Assembly (NCBI GenBank): GCA_023101885.1
Contig: JALPQD010000090.1
Location: 1,446,598-1,510,597 of the forward strand
From: Typhlomys cinereus
Lineage: Eukaryota > Chordata > Mammalia > Rodentia > Platacanthomyidae
DNA: 64,000 nt
Reading direction: 5' to 3'
Below the pieces are notes generated by a model. That model did no database searches. It was not told where the DNA came from and saw nothing but the letters and a program-made list of their open reading frames with translations. A program made the position numbers and the translations under genes. The first letter of the stretch is position 1. Each line of letters begins with the position of its first letter. Shown piece by piece: positions 46,916 to 59,800 of the stretch.

Positions 46916-47149
46916 CACATTATCGCTTGGAGAATCCCTGGTTAGCTCACAGGGAGCCTCATTAGCATCACTTGTGACTGGTCTCCAAATAAAGGTTTCA
47001 GGAAGAAAGGCTCCAGGCCTCCCCTTCTGCCTTAAGGCTTGGTGTAATGTCTCCTGGCACCCCTTTTCTAAAACCTCAAATTTTGCCATGCCATGTGTTA
47101 TGACCAACCCTGAGTACAGCATGTAGCCAACCCTGGGGGCTGGATCCAG

Positions 47150-47476
47150 CATGTAGGGATGTCTGCACATGGGGTGGATGCATGCTTGGAGGTGTTCGTG
47201 CACATGATTGTGTATGCTTGTGCACTCCGAGGTATCAGGGATCATCCATAATCACTCTTCCACCTTTACTGTTTTGAGGCTGGGTCTCTTGCCAGGAGGA
47301 ATGGTCTGGCTAACCAGATTGCTCAGGGGATTCATAGGCTGTGATTTCCAGGCATGGAATTATAGTCAGGCCACCATGCCTGCCTCACAGTATTTACACT
47401 GCACCTGGGGATATGAACCCAGATTCCTCGGGTTGCACAGCAAACATTTTAACCACTGAGCTGTCTCCCCAGCCCA
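47150..47476 (-). mobile_element. Rodent SINE, minus strand
   Basis: The reversed head at 47410-47476 has GATATGAACCCAGATTCC and CACTGAGCTGTCTCCCCAGC, the standard complement of a GGGCTGGGGAGACAGCTCAG start. The body extends to about 47150. The exact family is uncertain. Confidence 0.7.
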
Positions 47477-48261
47477 TCATTTGGTCTTTGAGACAGTCTT
47501 GCTGTTCATCCCATGCACGCCAGGTTTCTCAGGGAACTTCATGCCTTGGTGTCCCCAATGCTGGGAGGTTTGGTTGCACCTGCTGTTTTGAGTTCTGCAT
47601 CTCCAAAGGATTTCTTTTCTGACGTCCCTTATGGAGACCCCAATGCCCAGCACAGCCTCTGCTTCTCTCTTGCTCAGTGCTCATCTGCTCTGGCTTCATG
47701 CTCCGAGGATGGCCACATTCTCTGACCACACGAGGATGTTGTGGCTGTGATTTCTGGTGTAACTGGCATCACCCCAGACCCCCATCTTGAAGGCACACGG
47801 TATGGATACATCTTCACAGGCATGCCTAAAGGCTCAGTTCTCAATTGTTAAGCTGAGACACTGGTGAAACCCTTGCACCATGATTCTTCTTGAATAGTAA
47901 CCCCACTCTGGGAAACCAGTGTTCTCTTACACCTCCCCACACCTGTGGGGTCTCCTTCACTGTTCAGAAGAGATCTAAAGAGAACCCCCCCACACACACA
48001 CACACATGAGGGCAGACTTGAGATGATTTTCAACAGAGGTCTACAAGAAAAGATAAAGGTCTCTCTCTGCCACCTTCCTGATTGCAATCTGAATGTTATT
48101 GTTGTCCTTGTCAGTAACTTCTTACCTGTAAGCCAGGGCTGTTGCTAACTCCTTATTCAAAGTAGGAGGAAGTGGCTTTGTATGTGAATAGTTTCAGCCT
48201 CACTGGGTCTGAGTCTCCAGGGAAGGAGGTGGAGGCAGAAGGGAAGGTGGAAGAGAATTCC
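47477..48261. other. Mixed sequence
   Basis: 47480-47760 looks like another old SINE-type repeat. A short CA run is at 47992-48006. No gene is recognised. Confidence 0.35.
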
Positions 48262-48744
48262 TCTCTCTTCAAATTTTATTGGGCATTTGAGCAAGGGTTC
48301 CCTACAGCCCCCAGGCTATAGCCTGGAGGGGGCTCTGGCCAGCTGTAGAGTCCCATTGCTACTTCAAACTCTTGTCCAGTTCCCAGAGGGGTGAAAGGGA
48401 TGTTAGGCAATAAAGAGGGGGTGGAAAGGCAGGGAAGGGATGGAAAAGATCATCAGCCCTCTGCCCACCCTGTGGTAGGACCTCTCTGAAGAGTCTCCAG
48501 TCCAGCTATCCTCAAAGCTCTGTGATGCTGGAGGCAGTCCTTCACTGCCATTCTTCAGCTACGTGGCTGAGACATGTCCATTGGCCAGGTGCCCGGGTGT
48601 CTGGCCTTGGGAGCTGTTGATGGCAGCTGCCCATGACCCTTGTGCCATCCTGTTCTTCAGCATGTGAACCTTCTGTAGAGGACATACTATCACTGGAGTC
48701 TGATTCTTCCACATCACTATGAACATCTTTTCTCATCTGTAGAT
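48262..48744 (-). CDS. Possible terminal exon of an unidentified gene
   Basis: On the minus strand a strong splice-acceptor-like sequence (pyrimidine-rich, ending TATCTACAG at 48745) is followed by an open frame of about 65 codons. The frame starts MRKDVHSDVEESDSSDS, is serine- and acid-rich, and ends at a stop near 48542. About 270 bases of 3' UTR-like sequence follow, with a polyadenylation signal AATAAA at about 48278-48283 (reversed). This layout fits a last coding exon with 3' UTR, or a processed pseudogene fragment. No poly(A) tract follows the signal, which speaks against recent retrotransposition. I do not recognise the protein, and no upstream exon is visible in the window. Confidence 0.35.
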
Positions 48745-48774
48745 ATGCAGAGGGAGGAGGAGCTAAGAGCAGGA

Positions 48775-49040
48775 GGAGAGCTGATGGGAAAAGACCCACC
48801 CCACAGTGGGTGGGGATCATTCCCTGGACAAGTGGATAAGACAGAGATTTGGCATTCTGGCAAAACAGAAAGCATGCCCTTCTCTCAGTGCTTTCCTGAG
48901 GATATGGTATGGACCATTCTGTCAATTCCTGATAATATACTATGTGACCTGCATCCATGAGCATAATAAACCCTTTGTTCCACTAAATCATTTGTGCCAA
49001 GGACTTATCACTACATCCAAAGACCAAATTCATTTTGGTA
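48775..49040 (+). mobile_element. LTR-like repeat fragment
   Basis: Contains AAGACCCACCCCACAGTGGG, a counterpart of the GAAGACCCAGCCCATGG block in the LTR at 3381-3794, and later AATAAACCCTTTG, a polyadenylation-type signal. Confidence 0.5.
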
Positions 49041-50045
49041 CCAGAAAAGTGGGAGGCAAGGGGTGCTGAGGAATTTAGACAGCTGGGATCCTGGGCACGC
49101 AATCAGTGATGATCTTATTTGAATAATTGATGTGGGAAGACCAAGCTGTCAAGGTTTCAATATGTGTTCCTCCTTTCACCGACTCCACAAAGGCACATGG
49201 GTTTGCATTATTAGCTTGTGATTGTGTTTGGGGAGGGTATAGTATACATGAGTGGTGGAGCTTGGCTGGAGTAAGGCCTGTCAACAGGGGCCAGCCTTGA
49301 GGATTGGCAGCCTTGCCTTACTTCCTCTCTCTGCCTCCTAATAGCTGTGGTGACCTGAATCATTCTCCCGATTCTACCTCCAGGCCATCCTTTTGTTATG
49401 GAATTCCCACCATATTAGAATATATATGTATATATCCTCTCTGGAACCATAAGTCTAATAACTCTTCCCTTCTCCCTTGAGTATGAACATTGTCTCACAG
49501 TAATAAAGAAGAGCTACTGCCCTCCCAGCCTTTATGGGGGTGAGGCCATTCCCTAGGTAGGGTGTCTCTAATTAAACGACAATGGAGAGAGCTAGCATGT
49601 ATGCACATGTGCCCCCATGGCACTGCAGTTTCTCCCTTTGCTGCTGTGAGACGACACTCAAGCACAAGCAAATTAAGTGGAGAAAGGGAGATTTATTTGG
49701 CTCACAGTTCCAAGGGGAGACATAGTCCAGAACAATGTATAGCAGAAACTGGAGGCAGCTCAAGTCTCATCTGTCCTCATGGAGGCTGAGAGAGCCCTCT
49801 GCAGGGTGCTAGAGCAGACTACTAGAGGAAGTAGGGCAGGGACTCACCAGGCTCAAGATCCACCCTCTGTGACATTCCTTCCTCCAGCAAACCACAGACT
49901 AAAGGATCCAGGACCTTCCCAAAGATTCACAATGGCCAAGGAGTCCAATGCACAAGCTCGTGGCAGGCAACTCACATTCAAACCACATCACATGGCTTTC
50001 TACTCTTGCTGTGGATGTGATGCATTTGTTCTGCCATGATGGACT
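49041..50045. other. Mixed sequence with an unclassified interspersed repeat
   Basis: 49640-50000 resembles a repeat common in rodents (GGAGATTTATTTGGCTCACA near 49687 and CCTCCAGCAAACCAC near 49881). 49340-49520 holds nothing I recognise. Confidence 0.4.
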
Positions 50046-50055
50046 CACACACACA

Positions 50056-50099
<44 letters not shown>
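50046..50099. repeat. (CA)n microsatellite
   Basis: A CA run with one ATTC interruption near 50057. Confidence 0.95.
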
Positions 50100-50100
<1 letters not shown>

Positions 50101-50371
50101 CGGAACTGTGATCTGGCATAGTCCTCCTCCCTTCTTCCACTATTTCATTAAGGAAAGATGTCATGAATGTCAAGTAAAGGCTTGTGACTGGGAGGGAGAG
50201 ATGCCCATCAGCTGACCACAAGGGGGCAAGTCCTATAGTCCCTATGTTACCTGATTTCATGAAACCACAGGGCACATGCAGGATGAGGCAGAACCAGTAT
50301 ACCAGCAACACCTGGAGGGTTATTAGGAGTGTACTGAAGAAGTAGTAGACAAAGAATGGGCCAGAGTTCTT

Positions 50372-52060
50372 TTTTTTCCATTTATTTATTTATTTATTTA
50401 TTTCTGCTCATACTAACTTAATAGGTACCTTGGTCCCTTCCCTCCTGCCACCCCTTGCTGGACCCCCTTAACCTTCCCCCTTTCCCCCTTCCTTTTCCAC
50501 CCTCCCTCTCTAACTCCCAGTGCCTCCCCCCCCATCCTGGGAGCATCCTTTAATGTGCATGTCAAACTTTCCTATAGGTCTTCCTCTCTGATGAGGTGTA
50601 AGAACTCAGTAGCATTACCTAGAACTCTTTCTTGTGTTCCCCTAAGTATGGGAACAATATTGGGCCTGTTAATTCCTAGCTTCTAAGGATCCTAGTGCCT
50701 TTTGTCCATGCTAGACTTTGAGGAGTCAATAATGTGTTGGTCATTGCTTTGGTCATGCAAGTCCTGTAGTGCTTCAGTCCTAACTTGTTTGTAGTATCTT
50801 GCATATAATTGCTCCTCCCCATCTTTAGGCTCTTACAATGTTACCGCCTCCTCTTCCAGGTGGTTGATGTAGAGTCTCTGATTTCCTGAATTATGGTTTG
50901 TTGATCTTTTTCAGTTTTGCTGCTCCTGCACCACCCTTAGCTCCATCCTGATGGATAGTGGATGTCACCCTTCTAGCCAGAGATAAAAGGCTGTTAAAAC
51001 AGAGTCTTATTATAAGAGTACATTCAAAGGTAGATGGAAGAAGAGTAGGAGACTGTGGTGAGGGGGGCTCAGTCTCCCATTTGCAGGATGGATACCTTCT
51101 ATTTGTCAGACTCTATGCCCTCTCTTTCTGTTAAGATCATACCCATCAGATGCAAGTGACCAGGAAGGAAAGTCTGTGAGCTTAATCAGTTGTCTCATTA
51201 ATACTTGTAGTCCTTGATGGTGGACTATTTTCTATGCTGTAGGATGATCCCTTCTCTCCGTATTACTGGCGGGGCCCTCCTTTCCCTTCCCTCCCTGCTT
51301 ATTATCTTGTCAATTACTATAATTATTGCAGAGATTTATCTTTGAGTGTGTCACTAAGTGGGTTTCGTCCTAGGATCCACCTATAAGGTAGTGCATATGG
51401 TGCTTAATTTTCTGTGTTTGGGATACTTCACTTAGTATAATTTTTCTAATTCCATTCATTTCCAAGCAAATTTCATTAATTCATCTTTTTTGATGGCTAA
51501 ATAGTATTCCACTGTACCAGAATGTACCACATGATGCCTTATCCACTCGTAACTGTTAGGCATTTGGGTTGATTCCATGACTTTGCTATTGTAAACCGTG
51601 CTCCTATGAACATGGTCATGCTTGTGCTATCAAGGTGAATTGTTGCTGTATGGGGCATTATTCCCAAAAGTGGAATAGCAGGATCATATGGCATTTCAAC
51701 CTTTAACGTTTTAAAGAATCGCCAGAGCGCTCACCAGAGTGGTTGTGTAAGCCTACATTCCCACCAGAAATGTAGGAGAATTCCCTTCTTGCCACATCCT
51801 CTCCGGCACTTGGTGCTGTTTGTATTGTGGACTTTTCCATCCTGATGGGGTGAGATGATATCTCAGGAAGATATTCTCCTCCTGGATATGCTTGTTTTTT
51901 TCTATAAGCTTGAGTGTCATTTCTAGCATTTTTCCAATGCCTGGTTTGGTAGACATGTAAGCCCTCAAGTTTTCTTTGTACTGGAAAACTCTTTCTCCCT
52001 CGATAATGCTGGGTATATAGGCCTGGGTTGACAATTTTGCTCGTTCAATACTTGAAATAC
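50372..52060 (-). mobile_element. L1 with large internal deletion
   Basis: A reversed tail (50372-50403), 3' UTR and ORF2 C-terminus run to about 51869. The sequence then jumps to the ORF1 region (51870-52060), which in the intact order lies several kilobases away (compare 28170 with 31555 in the L1 at 26691-31927). About 3.4 kb, most of ORF2, is therefore missing. It lies 5' end to 5' end with the plus-strand L1 starting at 52089. Confidence 0.8.
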
Positions 52061-52088
52061 CCCATCTACATCTCTTGTCCCTGGACAG

Positions 52089-52660
52089 GATGCTCACTTG
52101 TAGTCCTCCCTCCCAGGTAAGTTCCAACAGCCCCAAGGTGCACCCGCTCATGCCAGTTCCTCCCACCAGGCAGCCTGAGCAAAACCCAGGCTGCCTGGAC
52201 CTTGGGCAAGCCACGCCTCAGGTCCCAGGAGAAGCATGCCCCATTCCATCAGCCCCTCTGCCCCTTGTGCCACCCCAAAAGATGCTCCCTCACGGTCCTC
52301 CCTCACAGGTAAGTTCCAACAGCCCCCAGGTGTACCTGTTCATCCCAGCTCCTCCCACAAGTCAGTCTGAGCACAGCCATGCTGCCCCGACCATAGGTAA
52401 GACCACAGCCCAGGTCCCAGGAGAATCGCGCCCCATCCCATCAGTCCCTCTGACCCACACCCCTCCCCCCCAGAATGCTCCCTCAGGGTCCTCCCTCACA
52501 GGTAAGTTCCAACATCCCCCACGTGCACCTGCTTGTCGCAGCTCCTACCATGGATCAGCCTGAGCAACACCAGGCTGCCCGAGCTTGTGTGGGCCACACA
52601 CCAGGTACCAGAAGAAGCGATACTCATCCCATCAGCCCTCCCCCTGCTGAGGACCGTGGC
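52089..52660 (+). promoter_or_regulatory. Three tandem L1 5' UTR monomers of about 192 bp
   Basis: Units start at 52089, 52281 and 52474 (spacing 192 and 193). Each opens with a variant of GATGCTCCCTCACGGTCCTC and carries CAGGTAAGTTCCAACA at the same offset. Each continues with a cytosine-rich body and ends with CATCAG-CCCTC-type sequence. Tandem promoter monomers are known from mouse L1 families; these units are not recognisably those. Promoter function is inferred from position. Confidence 0.85.
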
Positions 52661-55600
52661 TCGCAGTGTAGGGAAGACACACTGCTTCTCAGAATTCAAC
52701 AGAGTCCAAAGTTAACTCAATCAAAGTTCTAGATGACAAAGGCCATACATCTGAAGTCCTCTAAAATCATCCTATCACATCAAAGAGACTCTTCACATCC
52801 AGCCCATATAGCCACCCCCAAACCATATACAACTTTAGAGATTATACCACTCACCCTCACATATCACCAAGATATTATTTCATAAAAGAGAACTATTATA
52901 CTAAAATTCACCTCCTGTCTTCTAAACCTGATTTAATTGATGTATTAATAGTCTAATAGCATCATCTAGGAAATAACAATAATAACAGACAAACATACCC
53001 AATTCCAAGGTAAACATTAGGAATAACTGCCCTAGAGTAGTAATACCAACTTAATCAGTTCAGTCAAAACCCCACAGAAACTGAAAGGTCTTAAAAGACA
53101 AAACAACAATACCCAAGTCAAAGTGCAGATCCATGGGAAATGAAACTCTAGAAGACAAACCTCCCACCAAAAGAATTAATCCCGTAATGATACATTCTAA
53201 CCAGAAAATAGTCAAGAAAGCAAGGCCTAAGATAACAACTTTCAAAGCATCAACAACTTTGAATAGGAACACAACAGACACTTGGAGGAGTTGAGAAAAA
53301 CAGTTCAAGAAACAAAAATACGCATAGAGCAGTTAAAACAGTGTCAGGCAGTGTTTAAAATTGAACTAAAACACAAGTTATCTTCAACCCAGAACTCAAC
53401 AGAGAGTCTTATCAGGAGAAACAACAAAGCAGAAAACAGAATTTCCGATCTTGAAGACAAAGTGGGAGTATTAACCAACTCAATGGAAGAGGATGTTAAA
53501 GCCAAAAGATACTTGAGAGATATATTCAAGAGTTATGGGACACCCTGAGGAAGCCTAACATGTGCATTCATGGAATAGCAGAGCAAGAATTCCCTAATGC
53601 TACACCTGAGGAAAATTTTCAAATTACCATAAATGGAAACTTCTCTCATCTAAAGAATTAGAGGCCCATCCAAATACAAGAGGCATTCTGCACCCCAAAC
53701 AGATAAGACAAAAATAGAAACTCACCATGGAAATAATAGTCAAAACAATCCACATTCAAGATAAAGAAAAGATGTTGAGATTTTCAAGGGGAAAAAAAAG
53801 CAAGTCACTTTTAAAGATAAACTTATTAAAATAACAAATGACTTCTGAACAGAAACAGTAAAAGCAAGAAGAGCTTGGAAAAACATACTTCAAGTACTAA
53901 AGGAGCAAAAATACTCAGCAAAACTATCCGTCATGATCCAGAAAGAAAGAAAAGTTTTCCAGCACAAAGAGAACTTCATGGTTTACATGTCTACAAAACC
54001 AGGCCTTAAAAAATGCTAGAAATGATCCTCAAGCTTGAAGGAAAAAAACAAGCGTATTCAGGAGGACAAAAGGGAAGTATCATACCACTAAAACCTAAAA
54101 GCCAAATAATACACTTACAAAAGCCACTAAACATAAAAAATGTCTGCAATTAAAAATAATTTCTCCATTATAACACTAAATGTCAATGAAATTAACTCAC
54201 CAATTAAGAGACACAGATTACACACTTGGATTAAAAATCACAACCCATCAATCTGTTGACTTCAGGAAACTCATCTTACCACAAAAGATAGGCACAACTT
54301 AAAATAAAAGGCTGGTCCAAAATTCTACTCGCTAATGAAACCAGGAAATAAGCAGGATAGTCATTATGCGATTGGAAAAGTAGACTTAACGCCGAGAAAA
54401 ATCATAAGAGACACATTTGGAAACTATATTTTAGCCTCAGGCACAATTCACCAGGAAGACTTCACAATACTGAACATACATGCACCTAATACAGGCCATT
54501 CCACATTCGTTAAGAAAACCAACAACATCTAAAGCGAGAAATCAACCCAAAAAATGATAATTCTTGGGGATTTCAACACTGCGCTCTCAACATGGGATAG
54601 ATCAACAGGTCAAAAACATAACAGAGACCCTTTGGAACTTAATCAAACCCTTACTGAAATGGACCTTACAGATCTCTATCCAACTTTTCATCCATGCACC
54701 AAAGAATACACATTCTTCTCATCAGCACACGGAACATTCTCCAAAATAGATCACATATTGGGCCACAGAATGAATCTCCACATATACAGGAATGTTGAAA
54801 TTCTAGCATGTACACTATCAGACCACCATGGTCTAAAGCTTGATATCCACAACACAACAAAAAACAGAAAAAACACTAATTCCTGGAAACTAAACACTGT
54901 GAAGCTGAATGAGAATTGGATCCATGAAGAAATTACAAATGAAATTCAAGATTTCCTGGAAGCAAGCAATAATGAAAATACAACTTATCAAAATCTTTGG
55001 GACACAATGAATGCTGCCCTATGTGGTAAGTTCATAGTTCTTAATGCCTGCATCAATAATATGGAAATATTACAAATAAATAACTTAACAATGCAACTTA
55101 AAACTTTAGAGACACTAGGGCAATCTGATTGCAAAAGCAGTAAAAGAGAAGAGATAATCAAAATAAGGGAAGAAATATCCGAAAATGAGATTAAGGAAAC
55201 AATACAAAGCAACCAGTCAAAAAGCTGGTTCTTTGAAAAAAAAAACAATAAGATTGATACACCCATAAGTAAATTAACTAGAAGGAGAGAGAAATTCCAA
55301 TTTAACAAAATTAGAAATGAAAATGGAGTTATCACTACTGATACCCAAGAAAATCAGAGAATTATAACATCACATTTCCAAAACCTATACTCTGTGAATT
55401 TTGACAGTACAAAAGAAAAGGATGAATTCCTAACTAAGCACAACTTACTTAAGTTGAATTAGGAAGGTTTGAATTATTTTAAACAGTCCTATAATATATG
55501 AGGAAATTGATGAAGTAATCTGAAATTTTCCTATCAAAAAATGTCCTAGACAAGAAGGATTCAGCACCGAGTTCTACCAGATATGTAAAGAATGAATAAC

Positions 55601-58397
55601 ACCAATACTCTTTAAACTGTTCCATCAAATAGCAAAGGAAAGAAGACTACCAAATTCTTTCTATGAAGCTTATTGCCAAAACCTAATAAAATATACTTAA
55701 AAAAGAAAACTGTGGATGAGCACAGATGCAAAGATTCTCAACAAAGTCTTAGTAAATTGGATTCAAAGACATATCAAAAAGATCATTCATTGGAATCAAG
55801 TATGCTTTATCCCAGTCACACAAGGTTGATTCAACATACGCAAATCAATAAACATAATTTACCATATAAACAAGTCCAAAATTCAAGACCACATGATACT
55901 CTCAATAGATGCAGAAAAAGCTTTTGACGAGATCAAACAACCTTTAATTACCAAATCCTTAGAGACGGTTGGAATGGAAGGAACCTTTACAACATAATAA
56001 AAGCTGTATACAGCAAGCCAACAGAAAGGATCATACTCAATGGGAAAAAACTTGAAGCATTCCCATTTCAGCTAGGAACTAGAGAATGGTATACACTCTC
56101 ACCACTTCTATTCAATCCTGAGTAACAAAAACACTGCTGGAGGTATCACCATACCAAACCTTAGTCTATACTACAAATCCATAGTTATAAAAACAGCCTG
56201 GTACTGGCTCCAAAATAGACACACAAATCAATGGATAATGGTTGAACACCCAGACATAAGCTCACACAAGTACAGCCATTTGATCTTTGACAAAGGGGCC
56301 CAAAAAATTCACTGGAAAAAGTACAGCATCTTCAACAAATGGTGCTGGCCAAACAGGATGTCTACATGCAGAAGATTAAAACTTGACCCATATTTGTCAC
56401 CATGTACAAGACATAATTCCAAATGCATCAAGGACCTCAATATAAGACCAGAGACTGTGAAAACCTTAGTGAAAGGGTAGGGAACTCCCTCGCACTGACT
56501 GGACTAGGCAAACAGTTCCTAATCAAAAATCCAACAGCACAATAGATACAGCCAAAACTCAAAAGATGGGATCTTATGAAATTAAAGAGATTCTGTTCCT
56601 GTGAACAGATTGTGCCCTGAGCACAAAGGCAACCCACAGAATGGGAGAAAATCTACAATAACCACATATCTCATAGAGCTCTATTATTCAGAGTGCACAA
56701 AGAACTTAGAAAACTAAACACCAAGGAAACAAATGGCCCACTTAAAAAATGGGTCTTGAAACTTAAAAGAAACTCTACTAGGGACGAAATTGGCATGTCA
56801 AACAAATATATTAAAAATGCTGTGCATCCTTAGCCAACAGAGAAATACAATTCAAAACTTCCCTGAGGTATCATCTCACCCAGGTCAGGATGGCAAACAC
56901 CAATATCAACAGCACCACATACTGGAGAATAGGTGGCGAGAAGGGAACTCTCCTACATTGCTGGTCGGAATGCAGGCTTATACAACCACTCTGGTGAGCC
57001 TTCTGTGATTCTTAAAAAAGTTAAAGATTGAAATGCCACATGTCCCAGCTATTCCACTTTTGGGAATAATCCCCCATACAGCAAAAATTCACCTTGATAG
57101 ACAAGCACGACCATGTTCATAGCAGCACTCTTTACAATAGCAAAGTCATGGAATCAACCCAAATGCCCAACAGTTGATAAGGAGTCTATAAGGAAAATAT
57201 GATACATTTATACAATGGAATACTACTCAGCTATCAAAAACAATGAATTAATGAAAATTTCTGGGAAATGGATGGAATTAGGAAAAATTATATTGAATGA
57301 AGTATCCCAGACACACAAAATTAATATTTGTACTCCCTAATAGGTGATTCCTAGTACAAAACCCACTTAGTGACACAATCAAAGATAAATCTCTATAATA
57401 CCTACCATAATTGCAAAGATTATAAACAGGAGGAAAGGGGAAGGAGGGCCCCTACAGCAACAAGGAGAGACAGGATTGTGCTACAGCAGAAAAATTAGGC
57501 CACCATCAAGGACTGCAAGTAAGTAATGAGACATCTTGTTAAGCTCATAGACTTTCCTTCCTGGTCACTTGCAACTGATGGGGTATGATCTCACCAGAAA
57601 GGAGTGCATATAGTCTAACAGATAAAAGGTATACATCCTGCAAATGGGACACTGACCTCCCCTCACTATGGTCTCCTACTCTTTTTCCATCTACGTTTGA
57701 ATCTATTCTCATGATAATACTCTATTTTAATAGCCTTTTATCTCTGGCCAGGGGGTTACATTCAATACCCATCAGGATGGAGCCAAGGGTGGTGCAGGAG
57801 CAACAAAACTGAAAAAAAAAATCAACAAACCATCATAGACTCTACATCAACCCCTTGGAACCAGGCCAGACTAATCTCTCCCCCTCCCCATCCTAAAGCT
57901 CAGGGAAATTTGCAGAAGAGGTGTGGTAAGATTCTAAGAGCCTAAAGATGGGGAGGAGCAATAATATACAAGATACTCCATACAAGTTAGGGTCGAATTA
58001 ATCATAATATACTTTTCATGACCTGCTCAATGACCAACAAACCTTTGACCCCCAAAGTCTAGCATGGATCACACCACTAGGATCCTTAGAGGCAAGGGAT
58101 TAACAGCCACAATAGTGTTCCTATACTAAAGGGGAACACAAGAAAGAGCTCTAGGAAATGTTTCTGAGTCCTAACACCTCATTAGAGGATGACCCAGAGG
58201 GAAGTTTGACATTCACACTAAAGAATGCTCCAGGCATGTGGGGGGGAGGGAGCACTGAGAGAAAGGGAGGTGGGTGGAAAGGAAGGGGAAAAGAGGGAAG
58301 GGAGCATGGGGATCTGGGGAAGGGTGGAAGTACAGAGGGGAATTGGTACTTATCAACTTTGTATGAGTGGAAGAAATAAAAAAAAGAAACATTTAAA
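52089..58397 (+). mobile_element. Near full-length L1 with monomer promoter, inactivated
   Basis: In order: tandem monomers (52089-52660), a non-monomer 5' UTR, an ORF1 remnant (coiled-coil part 53282-53548, rich in charged heptads) and ORF2 from the ATG at 54140. The endonuclease/linker part is readable at 54554-55462 (LGDFN, DRSTGQK, SDHHGLKL). The reverse transcriptase is broken and has lost its catalytic part to a deletion near 56115. The ORF2 C-terminus (56790-57330) and full 3' UTR with G-tract (58235-58335) and A-rich tail follow. Stops are frequent throughout, so no autonomous activity is possible. Confidence 0.88.
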
Positions 58398-58534
58398 AGA
58401 ACTCAGAATAAAAAAACAAAGGAAGAAGGTTTTGTTACTATGCACTGTATAAAGATATTGAATTACCATAATACATTCATAACATGTATGAATTCTATAT
58501 CTCAACAATAATAAACCAAAAAAAGATACACTAA
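58398..58534. other. AT-rich spacer between two L1s
   Basis: Probably an old L1 tail (an ATACATTCATAACATGTATG-type segment). Nothing else is seen. Confidence 0.4.
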
Positions 58535-59593
58535 CCAAGAAAGCTATAGTCCTTAATTGGTGGATTCTAGTACCAAACTCACTTAGTGACATACTCAAAG
58601 ATAAATCTTTCTAATATCTACAGTAATTGCAAAGATTATAAACAGGAGAGAAGGGGAAGGAGGGCCTCACCAGAAACAAGGAGAGAGGGGATCATGCTAC
58701 ACCAGAAAAAATAGGTCACCATCAAGAACTGCAAGTAAGTAGTGAGACATCTCGTTAGGCTTACAGACTTTCCTTCCTGGCCACTTATAACTGATGGGGT
58801 TTGATCTCAACAATCTGGCATATAGACAGTAACCATCCTGCAAATGAGAGACTGATTCCCCCTCACCACGGTCTCCTACTCTTATTCCATCTACTTTTGA
58901 GTCTACTAGTATAATAAGACTCTATTTTAACAGCATATTATATCTGCTAGGAGGTGACATCCAATACCCATGAGGATGGAGCCAATGGTGGTGCAAGAAC
59001 AGCAAAACTGGAAGAAGAAAAAAATAGAATAACAAACCATAATTTCCCTACATTAATCACCAGGAACCATTCTAGCCTTGTCTCTCCCAATCCAAAACTC
59101 AGGGAAATTTGCAGAAGAGGGGACAGTAAGATTGTAAGAGCCTAAAGATGGGGAGGAGAAATGATATGCACAATACTCCACACATGTTAGGGCCAAAGTA
59201 ATCATAATAGGACTTTGCATGACCTGCACAATGACCAACATATCATTGACCCACCCCCCAAAGTCTAGCATGGATCACAGGCACTAAGAAACTTAGAGGC
59301 AAGGGATTAACAGCCACAATAGTGTTCCTGTACTAAAGTGGAACACATTAAAGAGTTCTAGACAATGCTACTGAGTCCTTACACCTCATCAGAGAGGAGG
59401 ACGACCCAGAGGGAAGTTTGACGTGCACACTAAAGGATGATGCAGGAATGGGGGGAGGGGACACTTGGAGAAAGGGAGTGAGGGTGAAAGGAAGGGGTAA
59501 AACGGGGAGGGAGCAAGGGGATCCAAGGAGGGGTGGAGGGAGGGAGGGGAATGGGGTACCTATCAAGTTTGTATGAGTGGAAAAATAAATAAA
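58535..59593 (+). mobile_element. L1 3' end shared by both arms (right copy)
   Basis: Partner of the minus-strand L1 at 4080-5024. It contains the single, unrearranged version of the segment that became a hairpin in the left arm (59000-59035) and the G-rich tract (59445-59550), and ends in an A-rich tail. It extends about 200 bases further 5' than the left copy, which marks the inverted-repeat breakpoint at about 58735. Confidence 0.85.
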
Positions 59594-59800
59594 AAAACAA
59601 AAACAAACAAACGAATAAAAAAGTATTGAAACAGCTTTAAGATGATATAACAGGGTGGATATAGTAGAAAGTGTTTTGAGTTGTGTGAGATATGCCTGCT
59701 TGTAGATGGTTAGTGGTATGAGATGGTGAATGGCTAATACCATGAAAGAGTGGGTGTATAGGGCTTTGTGTACACTGTATCAAAATCTTTTTTTTTTTTT

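Noticed and set aside
48542..48964. 140-codon frame read as one protein
   Set aside because: Its first half crosses a repeat-like segment and the likely splice acceptor at 48745. Only the part below 48744 looks exon-like.
54554..55462. 302-codon open frame as a host gene
   Set aside because: It is the endonuclease/linker part of L1 ORF2 (LGDFN, SDHHGLKL) in an element broken elsewhere.
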